From: Gulosibacter hominis
GTDB taxonomy: Bacteria; Actinomycetota; Actinomycetes; Actinomycetales; Microbacteriaceae
Direction: 5' to 3'
Length of the DNA stretch: 64,000 nt
Assembly: GCF_904842695.1 (NCBI RefSeq)
Contig: NZ_CAJGWQ010000001.1
Span: 1 to 64,000 of the forward strand
The notes under the pieces are model-generated. The model saw only the letters and a program-made list of their open reading frames with translations, made no database searches and was not told the origin of the DNA. Positions within the stretch are counted from its first letter, which is position 1; each line of letters begins with the position of its first letter. A program made the translations under genes and the position numbers. Shown one piece after another: positions 1 to 8,745 of this stretch.

Positions 1-73
1 GGATGTGGTGGGGGACGGTGCGGCGGGGCGAGACAATGCCCGGGACGAGCAAACCCTGTGAATCTTTCGGCAT
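1..73 (-). CDS. map: Type I methionine aminopeptidase, N-terminal fragment
   Basis: Only the first 24 codons lie in the window; the gene continues past base 1. The start ATG (complement of 71-73) has an AGGA about 8 bases upstream. The translation begins MPKDSQGLLVPGIVSPRRTV, matching the proline-rich N-terminal extension of actinobacterial MetAP type I. The enzyme would remove the initiator methionine from nascent proteins. Proximity to panB and the glutamine synthetase genes supports the call. The catalytic domain is not visible, so this rests on the N-terminus and context. Confidence 0.6.
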   Translation of the reverse strand, partial: MPKDSQGLLVPGIVSPRRTVPHHI

Positions 74-189
74 GGTTTGATCCTAGTGCGCCCGGCTGCG
101 TGACTGCGCAGCGGCGGTGCTGTCGAGTCTGGGTTCGCAAATGAGAGCAGTGTCGCGTATGCGGCGGCTTCTCGGCTCGCCATGCCAGC

Positions 190-411
190 ATGGGATACAT
201 GTTTGGAAACAAAAAGACGCAGTACTGGTACAACACCCGCACCGGCGAGGTTGAGCAGGGTAAACAATCGCCCGCGCATGAGCTGCTCGGTCCCTTCGAC
301 ACGGCCGACCAGGCACTTCATGCCGATGAGCGGCTGCGCGCAAACGCGCAGGAGTGGGCAGAAGACGACGCCCGAGAAGAGGCAGAACGAAACGGCGAGA
401 AATACGAATAG
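190..411 (+). CDS. Small SPOR-like hypothetical protein
   Basis: A 73-residue, acidic, charged protein with a YWYNTRTGEVEQG segment followed by a GPFDTADQAL helix, as in the short actinobacterial proteins annotated as SPOR-domain-like and found beside map. No signal peptide or membrane segment. It is divergent from map and convergent with panB. A second in-frame ATG at 199 is an equally possible start; neither has a strong ribosome binding site. The family is recognised from memory and the function is unknown. Confidence 0.65.
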   Translation: MGYMFGNKKTQYWYNTRTGEVEQGKQSPAHELLGPFDTADQALHADERLRANAQEWAEDDAREEAERNGEKYE

Positions 412-423
412 CTCGCCGCGGCG

Positions 424-1251
424 CTACTGCTGCGTATTTTCGTAATTCTCTGCCTCGGATGGGTAGGCACCCGAGCGCACATCATCCACGTAGTGACGCG
501 CTGCCTCACCGAGCACACCGGCAAGGTCTGCGTAGCGGCGCACGAAACGGGGCGTGCGGCCGGTGGTCAGTCCGAACGCATCTTGCCAAACGAGAATCTG
601 GCCGTCGCAGCCGGCCCCGGCACCAATCCCAATCGTCGGGATTTGCAATTGTTCGGTAACCCGCTGGGCAACATCCGCCGGCACCATCTCAAGCACCACG
701 GCAAACGCGCCGGCGCGCTCAACAGCGAGCGCATCGGCAAGCAGCTGAGCCTCGGCAGCGCCGCGGCCCTGCACCACATGCCCGCCGAGGCCGTGCTCCG
801 ATTGCGGCGTGAAGCCGACGTGTCCGCACACGGGGATACCCGACTCGGTGAGCCGCCGGATCTGCGCCGCCATTCGTTCGCCGCCCTCGAGCTTCACCGC
901 CGCAACATTGGTTTCTTTCATGAACCGGGATGCGGTTTGCCAGGCTTGTTCGGGCGAATTTTCGTACGAACCGAAGGGGAGGTCAGCGACCACCAGGGCG
1001 CGCTGTGCCGCACTGGCCACCGCGCGTGCCATGGGGATGAGCTCATCCGTGGTGATCGGCAGCGTTGTTTGGTAGCCGAGCACGACGTTCGCGGCCGAAT
1101 CGCCCACCAGCAGCAGATCAACATCCGCGGCATCGAAGATTGCGGCGGTGAGCGCGTCATAGCTGGTGAGTGCGGTGATTTTGTGGCCGGCAGCTTTCGC
1201 CTGGGCGAAGTGCCGGGTGCGAATACGCTTGCGAGGTTCTGGCTGGCTCAT
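424..1251 (-). CDS. panB: 3-methyl-2-oxobutanoate hydroxymethyltransferase
   Basis: PanB transfers a hydroxymethyl group from methylene-tetrahydrofolate to 2-oxoisovalerate, giving ketopantoate, the first committed step of pantothenate and CoA synthesis. The 275-residue length is normal for the family. Visible motifs are the metal-binding [11 protein letters not shown] (about residue 51), LPFGSY, KLEGG, the HVGFTPQ loop and [11 protein letters not shown]. It lies divergent from glnA2 with about 126 bases between starts and stands alone; panC and panD are not in the window. Confidence 0.95.
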   Translation of the reverse strand: MSQPEPRKRIRTRHFAQAKAAGHKITALTSYDALTAAIFDAADVDLLLVGDSAANVVLGYQTTLPITTDELIPMARAVASAAQRALVVADLPFGSYENSPEQAWQTASRFMKETNVAAVKLEGGERMAAQIRRLTESGIPVCGHVGFTPQSEHGLGGHVVQGRGAAEAQLLADALAVERAGAFAVVLEMVPADVAQRVTEQLQIPTIGIGAGAGCDGQILVWQDAFGLTTGRTPRFVRRYADLAGVLGEAARHYVDDVRSGAYPSEAENYENTQQ

Positions 1252-1377
1252 GTCGACAGTCTAAGCGTTGACACCGAGCATCAGTCCGGATCGCAGCCGC
1301 TGCAGGCGGCGTGACGGTAGCCTGGAATATATCCGCAGCAGCCGGATCGCGACGATATTTTCGGAAGGTGTGCGCTC

Positions 1378-2712
1378 ATGAGCCGACAGCAAGACTACGT
1401 GCTTCAAGCCATTGAAGAACGCGACATACGCTTCGTACGGCTGTGGTTTACCGATGTGAACGGCTCGCTCAAATCGGCCGCGCTGGCACCCGCCGAAGTG
1501 GAGGGAGCATTTTCTGAGGGCGTGGGGTTCGACGGCTCATCAATTGAGGGACTTACCCGGCGCACCGAATCCGACATGTTGCTGCGACCCGACCCGTCAA
1601 CCTTCCAGGTGCTGCCATGGCGCCACGTTGACCCCACCGCGCGCATGTTCTGTGACCTCACGACCCCCGACGGCCAGCCCGCAGCGGCCGACCCGCGCGG
1701 GGTGCTGCGCCGAGCCCTCGACCACGCCGCCGAAATGGGATTTGGGTTTTTTGTGCATCCCGAGATCGAGTTCTATCTGTTCGAATCGGGTAAGCCCGGT
1801 CCCGAAGGGCTCGTCCCGGTGGATGAAGCGGGCTATTTTGACAACGTTGCCGGCGGCGTCACCCACGAGTTTCGTCGCCGCGCCGTGCGCCTGCTCGAAG
1901 ATCTCGGCATCCCGGTTGAATACAGTCACCACGAGGGTGGCCCCGGACAAAACGAAATTGACCTGCGCTATGCCGACGCGCTCACGATGGCCGACAACAT
2001 CATGACCTTCCGCACCGTGGTCAAAGAGGTCGCGGTTGAGCAGGGCGTGTTTGCATCGTTCATGCCGAAGCCGCTCAGCGGCTGGCCCGGATCGGGTATG
2101 CACTGCCACCTGTCACTCTTTGAGGGCGATACGAACGTGTTCTACGAACCGGGTGCGCGCCACCAGCTCTCGCAGACGGGGCGCCGATTCATCGCCGGGC
2201 TGCTGCGCCACGCGCCCGAAATCACCGCCCTCACCTGCCAAACGGTGAACTCTTACAAGCGCATCTGGGGTGGTGATGAGGCACCGAGCCACGTGTGCTG
2301 GGGCCACAACAACTCTTCGGCGTTGGTACGAGTGCCCACCTACAAACCCAATAAGGGCAACTCGGCGCGAGTGGAATATCGCGCGCTCGACTCGGCAGCC
2401 AACCCCTACCTGGCATTCGCAGTGCTGCTCGAAGCCGGGCTCAAGGGCATCGCCGAAGAATACGAGCTGCCCGAAGAAATCGACGGCGACCTGCGAGACC
2501 TCAGCGAACGAGAACGGCGCGTGCTGGGATTTAAAACCCTGCCATCGAACCTCGACACGGCCCTCGAACTCACGCAGGAGTCGGAACTGGTCGCCCAAAC
2601 CCTCGGTGAGCAGTTGTTCAGCTACTTCCTCGACAACAAACATGATGAGTGGCGCCAATACCGCGCCCAGATCACCGATTTTGAGCTGCGCACCGGGCTC
2701 GCGAAGTACTAG
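1378..2712 (+). CDS. glnA2: Glutamine synthetase type I, GlnA2-like
   Basis: A 444-residue GS-I with the FDGSSIEG loop (51-58), the metal-binding PEIEFYLF (128-135), EGGPGQNE (186-193), MHCHLS (241-246) and the ATP/glutamate region NSYKRIWGGDEAPS. The NLYELP-type tyrosine that GlnE modifies is not evident, unlike in GlnA1 at 5806-7230. This suggests an isoform not controlled by adenylylation, or one acting on another amine, as reported for some actinobacterial GlnA paralogues. It sits 14 bases upstream of glnE, so the two are probably cotranscribed. Confidence 0.93.
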   Translation: MSRQQDYVLQAIEERDIRFVRLWFTDVNGSLKSAALAPAEVEGAFSEGVGFDGSSIEGLTRRTESDMLLRPDPSTFQVLPWRHVDPTARMFCDLTTPDGQPAAADPRGVLRRALDHAAEMGFGFFVHPEIEFYLFESGKPGPEGLVPVDEAGYFDNVAGGVTHEFRRRAVRLLEDLGIPVEYSHHEGGPGQNEIDLRYADALTMADNIMTFRTVVKEVAVEQGVFASFMPKPLSGWPGSGMHCHLSLFEGDTNVFYEPGARHQLSQTGRRFIAGLLRHAPEITALTCQTVNSYKRIWGGDEAPSHVCWGHNNSSALVRVPTYKPNKGNSARVEYRALDSAANPYLAFAVLLEAGLKGIAEEYELPEEIDGDLRDLSERERRVLGFKTLPSNLDTALELTQESELVAQTLGEQLFSYFLDNKHDEWRQYRAQITDFELRTGLAKY

Positions 2713-2726
2713 TCACTGAGATAACC

Positions 2727-5693
2727 GTGCGCACCGCATCCCGAACTGAACTCATCCGCCTCGGTTATTCCAACCCAACCGCGGCACTCGAAGATATTGC
2801 GGTAATTGCTGAACTGTTGAGCATCGACACCGATGCGGTACTGGCAGTTATCGGCAACGCCACCGCCGACCCGGATGGCGCCGCCGCGGCGCTGCGGTTG
2901 ATAATCGAACGAAACCCGCAGCTGGGGGAGACCTGGCACTCAGAATTGCGGATGCTGCGCAGCGGGGCGACGCTTGCGGGCGCGTCTGTGGCATTTGGTG
3001 AGTTTTTGCGACGTCACCCTGACCGGCTCGAGTGGATTCACGAGCGGCGACACGAATTGCCTAGCCGGGCCCAGGTGTTCGCCGCCATGCAGGATGCGGT
3101 GGCCGGTACAACCGGAGATGCCGCGGTTACCGCACTGCGTGTCGGCTACCGCTCGGTGCTGGCGTGGATCGCGCTCTACGACCTGCGCCTCGACGATCCG
3201 GCGGTGTCACTGCACCGCATCGCCGGGGTGCTCGCCGACCTGGCTGACGCCACCGTCGAAACCGCGCTGCAGCTTGCGCGCAACGAGGTAGCCTCCGAAA
3301 GCCCGGGATTTGGCAAATTCCCCGCCGCGCAGGTTGAACAGGTGCGACTCGCGGTGATCGCGATGGGGAAATGCGGGGCGCAAGAACTCAACTATGTGTC
3401 GGACGTTGACGTCATGTTCGTTGCTGAGCCACAGCGCGGAAGCGAGCTCAGCGGTAACCAGGTCGCAAATATTGCCACAGCAATTGCGCGGCAGATGATG
3501 CGCATCATCGAAGAACCGGCTGTCGAACCGGGCCTGTGGGAAGTCGACCCAAATCTGCGCCCCGAAGGCCGACAGGGTGCCCTCGTGCGCACGATTGACG
3601 CCTACCGTCGCTATTACGAGCGCTGGGCCGAAAACTGGGAATTTCAAGCCCTGCTCAAAGCGCGTCCGATGGCTGGCGACGCCGAACTCGGCGCCGAGTT
3701 CATGGAGGTCATCGAACCGCTCGTTTGGCAGGCCAGTGAGCGAGACGACTTCGTGTTGCAGGTGCAGGCGATGCGCGAACGAGTCATCGCAAACATCCCC
3801 GCCGACGAAGTGCAGCGTGAGCTCAAACTTGGGCCCGGCGGGCTGCGCGATATCGAATTCACGGTGCAGCTGCTGCAGCTCGTGCACGGTCAAAACGACC
3901 CCTCATTGCGGGTGCGCTCCACACTCGACGCCCTCAGCGGCCTGGTCGCGCAGGGATTCATCGGCCGTGACGACGGCGCTAATTTCATCAACGACTACCG
4001 GTTCCTCCGCCTGCTCGAGCACCGCATCCAAATGCGCCAGCTGCGCCGCACTCACCTGCTACCGGTTTCGGAAGCTGAGCTGCGCATCATCGCCCGCGGC
4101 GCCCGGCTCGGCACCGCAGCACAGCTTCAGCAAGAACTCAACGAGGTGCGTCGCCGCGTGCGAGGCCTGCACCAGCAGGTCTTTTACCGGCCGCTGCTCA
4201 GCGCCGTGGCAGCCCTGCCCAGCGAATCGTTCCAGCTCACCAGCGAACAGGCAGAAGTGCGGCTACGCGCCAGCGGCTATCGCGACCCGCAGGGTGCCCT
4301 CAACCACATCAACGCGCTCGTCAAGGGCGTGTCTCGACGGGCCACGATGCAGCGGCACCTGCTGCCAGTGCTCATCGACTGGCTGGGCCGTGGCGCCAAC
4401 CCCGACCAGGGGCTGCTGGCGTTTCGCAAACTCTCGGAGCAAAACGGCGAAGCATCCTGGTACCTGCGACTGTTGCGCGACTCGAATCTCGCCGCACGAC
4501 GGCTGTGCGCGCTGCTGTCATCAAGCCGGTTCTGCGCGGTGTTTTTTGAACTTTTCCCTGAAGCGGTGCGCTGGCTCGACTCAGACGACCGGCTGCATCC
4601 CACAAACCTTGAGGCGCTCGAAATCGAATTTTCGGGCGCACTCAAACGGCACCGGCAGGCAAACGACCTGGCACGCATCATTCGAAGTATGCGACGACGC
4701 GAAGTGCTCCGCTTGGCGATCGGATTCATCCTCGGCATCAACAACATCGACCAGACCGCTCAGGGACTCACCGATATTGCCACCGCCACCATCCGCGCCG
4801 CTGACGCCAGCGCCCGGCTACTCGACGAAAACCCGCATCCCAACACCGAGTTCGCCGTCATCGGGATGGGCCGCTACGGCGGGTCCGAGCTCGGATTCGG
4901 ATCCGACCTCGACGTCGTGTTCGTCTACCGCGGCAGCGAGGACGGCGACGAACAGCGATGGTCGCAGCAGCACGTACACCGGATGGTGGAACTCACCATG
5001 GATCCGCGCCTGCCACTCGACCTCGACGCGGCACTGCGGCCCGAAGGTAAGGCCGGGCCGCTGACCCGGTCACTCGACGCCTATCGCAGCTACTACGAGC
5101 GCTGGTCACTCAGCTGGGAAGCCCAGGCACTACTGCGCGCTAACCCGGTGGCTGGTGGCCCCAAACTTGGTGACGACTTTCTCGCAGTGGCCGAACCGAT
5201 TCGGTACCGGGCCGGCGGACTTAGCGCGTCAGACCTGCGCGAGATTCGTCGCATCAAAGCGCGGGTGGAATCTGAACGACTGCCGCGCGGAGCCGACCCC
5301 CGCCGCCACCTCAAACTCGGGCGCGGATCGCTCAGCGATGTTGAGTGGCTCGTGCAAACGTGGCAGATGAATCGCGCCCACGACACTCCCGGGCTGCGTA
5401 CCCCGTCGACACTCACGGCGCTCGCGGTTGCTGAGGAGGCCGAACTAGTCAGTCGCGAGGATGCGCAGGTGCTGCGGCGAGCATGGCTGCTGGCCTCGCG
5501 CATCCGCTCGGCCGTGTACCTGTTTGCTAACACCCAGACCGATGTGCTGCCGACCGATCCGGTTGAGCTTGAGGGTGTCGCTCGGCTGCTGGGATATCCG
5601 GCGGGTAGCGGTATGGAGCTCGAAAACGACTACCTCGAGGCAACGCGGCGGTCACGGCAGGTGTTTGAGCGGCTGTTTTACGGCGACGAATAG
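2727..5693 (+). CDS. glnE: Bifunctional glutamine synthetase adenylyltransferase/deadenylyltransferase
   Basis: 988 residues with the duplicated nucleotidyltransferase layout of GlnE. The first domain carries IAMGKCGAQELNYVSDVDVM and the second IGMGRYGGSELGFGSDLDVV, each G-x(8)-DxD. The two activities adenylylate and de-adenylylate the GlnA tyrosine according to nitrogen status. The GTG start is 14 bases after glnA2. Both nucleotidyltransferase motifs look intact. The likely substrate is GlnA1, encoded convergently just downstream, so regulator and target sit side by side. Confidence 0.96.
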   Translation: MRTASRTELIRLGYSNPTAALEDIAVIAELLSIDTDAVLAVIGNATADPDGAAAALRLIIERNPQLGETWHSELRMLRSGATLAGASVAFGEFLRRHPDRLEWIHERRHELPSRAQVFAAMQDAVAGTTGDAAVTALRVGYRSVLAWIALYDLRLDDPAVSLHRIAGVLADLADATVETALQLARNEVASESPGFGKFPAAQVEQVRLAVIAMGKCGAQELNYVSDVDVMFVAEPQRGSELSGNQVANIATAIARQMMRIIEEPAVEPGLWEVDPNLRPEGRQGALVRTIDAYRRYYERWAENWEFQALLKARPMAGDAELGAEFMEVIEPLVWQASERDDFVLQVQAMRERVIANIPADEVQRELKLGPGGLRDIEFTVQLLQLVHGQNDPSLRVRSTLDALSGLVAQGFIGRDDGANFINDYRFLRLLEHRIQMRQLRRTHLLPVSEAELRIIARGARLGTAAQLQQELNEVRRRVRGLHQQVFYRPLLSAVAALPSESFQLTSEQAEVRLRASGYRDPQGALNHINALVKGVSRRATMQRHLLPVLIDWLGRGANPDQGLLAFRKLSEQNGEASWYLRLLRDSNLAARRLCALLSSSRFCAVFFELFPEAVRWLDSDDRLHPTNLEALEIEFSGALKRHRQANDLARIIRSMRRREVLRLAIGFILGINNIDQTAQGLTDIATATIRAADASARLLDENPHPNTEFAVIGMGRYGGSELGFGSDLDVVFVYRGSEDGDEQRWSQQHVHRMVELTMDPRLPLDLDAALRPEGKAGPLTRSLDAYRSYYERWSLSWEAQALLRANPVAGGPKLGDDFLAVAEPIRYRAGGLSASDLREIRRIKARVESERLPRGADPRRHLKLGRGSLSDVEWLVQTWQMNRAHDTPGLRTPSTLTALAVAEEAELVSREDAQVLRRAWLLASRIRSAVYLFANTQTDVLPTDPVELEGVARLLGYPAGSGMELENDYLEATRRSRQVFERLFYGDE

Positions 5694-5732
5694 CTGCACC
5701 GTTACGCAACGCTGCGCCGCTACTCATATAAA

Positions 5733-5773
5733 GGGCCGCTGTGGCACGAGCCGAAGCTGTGCCACAGCGGCCT
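5733..5773. terminator. Bidirectional hairpin terminator between glnE and glnA1
   Basis: A perfect 14-bp inverted repeat (GGCCGCTGTGGCAC at 5734-5747 and its complement at 5759-5772) with an 11-base loop. It sits between two converging genes and could serve both strands. There is no long U-tract on either side. Confidence 0.75.
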
Positions 5774-5805
5774 TGGTTGGATGCGCTTAGCGTATCCGGT
5801 GCGCT

Positions 5806-7230
5806 TTAGCAGCCGAATGTGGTCTGGTACTCGAAGGGGTGGGGCAGTGCGGCCAGCGGCGCCACATCCGAGTTGATTTTCAGATCGATCCAGGTGCGGA
5901 TGAGGTCTTCGGTGAACACACCACCCTTGAGCAGGAACTCGTGGTCTTCCTCGAGCGCGCGCAGCGAGTGGATGAGCGAGGTCGACAGCTGCGGGATATC
6001 GGCCGCTTCCTCCGGCGGCAGCTCGTAGAGATCTTTATCGATCGGGGCCATCGGCTCGATCCGGTTATCGATACCGTCGAGCCCGGCCATCAGCTGCGCG
6101 GCAAAGGCCAGGTAGGGGTTTGCCGAGCCATCCGGAACCCGGAATTCGATGCGCTTGGCCTTCGGGTTGGCACCGGTGATCGGGATGCGCACGGCAGCCG
6201 AGCGGTTACCCTGCGAGTAGACGAGACTGATGGGCGCCTCGTATCCCTTCACCAGGCGTCGGTACGAGTTCGACGACGGGTTGGTGAAGGCGGCCAGCGC
6301 GTTGGCGTGCTTGAGAATACCTCCGATGTACCAGCGTGCGGTGTCAGAAAGGGATGCGTAGCCGGCCTCGTCATAGAACAGCGGTTCGCCGTCCTTCCAC
6401 AGCGACTGGTGGGTGTGCATCCCCGAACCGTTGTCGTGGGCGAGGGGTTTCGGCATGAATGTGGCAACCTTGCCCCAGTCGTTTGCGACGCCCTTGACGA
6501 GGTACTTGAATTTCAGCAGGTCATCGGCTGCGGCGACCAGCGTGTCGAAGCGGTAGTTGATCTCGGCCTGACCGCCGGTACCCACCTCGTGGTGGGCGCG
6601 CTCGAGCTTCAGACCCGCTTCCATCAGCGTCACCGAGATGGCGTCACGGATGTCTGCCTGCTTGTCAGTGGGCGGGACAGGGAAGTAGCCGCGCTTGAGC
6701 GGGATTTTGTTGCCGAGGTTGTTGCCATCGTCTTCGGCAGCCGAGTTCCAGTACCCCTCATCCGAGTCAACCTCGTAGAAGCTGCGGTGGGCGCTGACCT
6801 CGTGGCGAACACTGTCGAACAGGTAAAACTCGGCCTCGGAAGCGAAAAACGCGGTGTCGGCGATGCCGGTTGAAGCGAGGTATTTTTCGGCCTTTTTGGC
6901 GACCTGGCGGGGATCGCGGTGGAAAATTTCACCGGTGCGCGGGTCGTAGATGTCAAAAATAACGATGAGCGTGGGTTCGGCGCGGAACGGGTCAACGTAG
7001 GCGGTGGTCACATCGGGGATGAGCTGCAGATCCGATTCGTTGATCTGCGCAAATCCGGCGATTGAGGAGCCGTCAAACAGCTGCCCCACCGAGAAGAACT
7101 CCTCGTCCACAGAGTCTGCCGGGATGTTGAAGTGCTGCTGCACCCCGTGCAGGTCACAGAAACGAACGTCGACGAATACGATCGCGTTCTCTTTAATAAA
7201 CGTCATCAATTCTGCGGGCGTGGTGAACAT
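5806..7230 (-). CDS. glnA: Glutamine synthetase type I, adenylylatable
   Basis: 474 residues, the standard GlnA1 length. I chose the ATG at 7230 over longer upstream starts because it has GGAG five bases upstream and begins [15 protein letters not shown], typical of the family. Motifs: FDGSSIAGF (52-60), SEAEFYLF (131-138), [10 protein letters not shown] (267-276), [13 protein letters not shown], and [10 protein letters not shown], where Tyr402 is the expected GlnE adenylylation site. It catalyses ATP-dependent glutamine formation from glutamate and ammonia as a cytoplasmic dodecamer. Confidence 0.96.
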   Translation of the reverse strand: MFTTPAELMTFIKENAIVFVDVRFCDLHGVQQHFNIPADSVDEEFFSVGQLFDGSSIAGFAQINESDLQLIPDVTTAYVDPFRAEPTLIVIFDIYDPRTGEIFHRDPRQVAKKAEKYLASTGIADTAFFASEAEFYLFDSVRHEVSAHRSFYEVDSDEGYWNSAAEDDGNNLGNKIPLKRGYFPVPPTDKQADIRDAISVTLMEAGLKLERAHHEVGTGGQAEINYRFDTLVAAADDLLKFKYLVKGVANDWGKVATFMPKPLAHDNGSGMHTHQSLWKDGEPLFYDEAGYASLSDTARWYIGGILKHANALAAFTNPSSNSYRRLVKGYEAPISLVYSQGNRSAAVRIPITGANPKAKRIEFRVPDGSANPYLAFAAQLMAGLDGIDNRIEPMAPIDKDLYELPPEEAADIPQLSTSLIHSLRALEEDHEFLLKGGVFTEDLIRTWIDLKINSDVAPLAALPHPFEYQTTFGC

Positions 7231-7386
7231 TGTTCTCCAGTCGTTGTGCGGGTTGGGCATAATGCCGAAACGAGCCCGGTGCCACAACGCCCGTGGCCCG
7301 TCTTGCATGCCTCAATAATACGGGTCGTTATGCCGATGACATTCAGCGCAATGCAGGAAGTCGTGCAGGGCAATACACTTCAAGTC

Positions 7387-7803
7387 ATGTCGAACTCCTC
7401 CGCCTCACCAGAATCCGCGTATCCCGGGCAGCGCCTGGGCCTACCCGAAGACGGGCCGGGGTCGATCGCCGGCTATGGGCGGCGAGTGGTCGGCCTGATC
7501 ATCGACTGGGGGTTCGCCTGCCTGCTCGCCTGGCAATTTTTTAACTATCACCCGGTCGCCATCATGGTGCTGTTTGTGGCGATAACGGCCCTGACCATCA
7601 CACTTTTTGGCGGCTCGATCGGGCATCTGCTGTGCGGGATGCGCCTGAACACGGTGGCGGGGAAGGCACCGGGGTGGTGGCGTCCGTGGATTCGACAGAC
7701 CCTCGTGGTGTTTGTGATTCCCGCGCTCATCACCGATGTGGATCAGCGCGGGGCACATGATGTGCTCTCGGGGCTGGTGCTGCGCCGTTACGTTGCCGAG
7801 TAG
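7387..7803 (+). CDS. RDD family membrane protein
   Basis: About 138 residues from the ATG at 7387, chosen because the upstream extension overlaps glnA1's 5' end and has low family resemblance. An N-terminal GYGRRVVGLIIDW matches the RDD signature (here RR and D), followed by two hydrophobic segments and a C-terminal HDVLSGLVL. RDD proteins are small integral membrane proteins of poorly known function, sometimes linked to transport. Actinobacterial genomes commonly place one between glnA and a DUF4191 gene, as here. Confidence 0.85.
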   Translation: MSNSSASPESAYPGQRLGLPEDGPGSIAGYGRRVVGLIIDWGFACLLAWQFFNYHPVAIMVLFVAITALTITLFGGSIGHLLCGMRLNTVAGKAPGWWRPWIRQTLVVFVIPALITDVDQRGAHDVLSGLVLRRYVAE

Positions 7804-7827
7804 CTCACGCTGCATCCGCCGGCTGAC

Positions 7828-7864
7828 AAAAAACGGTGGTGGCCAGCCGAGCTGACCACCACCG
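7828..7864 (-). terminator. Rho-independent terminator of the DUF4191 gene
   Basis: A 14-bp stem with one mismatch (7834-7847 with 7851-7864, loop CGA) followed, reading the minus strand, by TTTTTTGTC. The U-tract is on the minus strand, so it terminates the gene ending at 7881 and also lies against the convergent RDD gene. Confidence 0.85.
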
Positions 7865-7880
7865 AGTGAGTTACATGCGA

Positions 7881-8588
7881 CTAGCGCATCTGCGAGCGCG
7901 AGGGGCGAACCCGGTTCGGGTCGATGCCCTTTGGAATTGGCAGCGATGACTGCTGCAGTGATGCGAGCCGCTTGTCAACGGCGAGGATTTCGGCCTTGTT
8001 GAGCTTTTTCGGCAGCTTTTTCAGTTCGCGACGCAGCTGGCCGAGCTTAATCCCGCCCTGACCCACAAGGATGTGGCGTATCGGTACGTTCGGCAAAATT
8101 CGCTGCAGCTTGCGGCGCTCATCCGCCAGCAGTTTTTTCGAGGCGGCACTATCCGATTCGGTGATGAGCACCACACCGGGCTTACCGATCGCACGGAACA
8201 CGACGTCCTGCGTGCGCGGGTTCATTGCCACCGGGGTGTCGCTGGTTTTCCACTGGCCGCGCAGTGACGACGAGAGTACCGCGCCCGAGGCACCTTTTTG
8301 GCCTTCGAGCTGGCTGTAGGCCACGCGTTCGGCTCGCCGGTTGAGGGTCATCATGAACAGCAGCAGCGCCACCAGCAGCGACAGCAGCATCATCAGGATC
8401 CACATGACCCAGTTGTTGTTGTACACAAACACAACAAGCAGCACACCGGCTACGATCGGCAGCACCACCGCCGCGATCATCAACACGATCGCGAGCTTGT
8501 CGTACTTGGCCGTCATTTTGACGATGTCGATAATTTGCCGGATGCGTCCGGGCTGCTTCTGCGTCTGCGCGCTCGATGTATTCGCCAT
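7881..8588 (-). CDS. DUF4191 domain membrane protein
   Basis: 235 residues from the ATG at 8588. Two adjacent transmembrane helices lie near residues 36-80 (VLMIAAVVLPIVAGVLLVVF and a second leucine-rich helix), followed by a basic cytoplasmic domain with QLEGQKGA and a long lysine-rich segment. This is the DUF4191 layout. The family is normally encoded directly downstream of lipB-lipA in actinobacteria, but those genes are absent here. The longer upstream reading is rejected because it is not membrane-like and crosses the intergenic space. Function unknown. Confidence 0.88.
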   Translation of the reverse strand: MANTSSAQTQKQPGRIRQIIDIVKMTAKYDKLAIVLMIAAVVLPIVAGVLLVVFVYNNNWVMWILMMLLSLLVALLLFMMTLNRRAERVAYSQLEGQKGASGAVLSSSLRGQWKTSDTPVAMNPRTQDVVFRAIGKPGVVLITESDSAASKKLLADERRKLQRILPNVPIRHILVGQGGIKLGQLRRELKKLPKKLNKAEILAVDKRLASLQQSSLPIPKGIDPNRVRPSRSQMR

Positions 8589-8745
8589 AATGCTCAATTC
8601 TAGGTGGGATCTGTCGCACCGGCAGAAACCGCGCCTGCGCTCTGAGCGAGAAGGCAGTTTCCACAACCCGCTGACAGCTCGAGTTTCCACAGCGACCTCA
8701 TTATGCGAGTGGTCACTGCGGCGGGATCGGCGACACTTGGCTGCC

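Noticed and set aside
1268-1273. TTGACA as a promoter -35 for glnA2
   Set aside because: No matching -10 is found at 16-18 bases downstream, and the element is more than 100 bases from the start.
3577-5064. Large open frame of 495 codons inside glnE
   Set aside because: It is an alternative frame of glnE, with Ser/Cys/Thr/Arg-rich composition and no domain resemblance.
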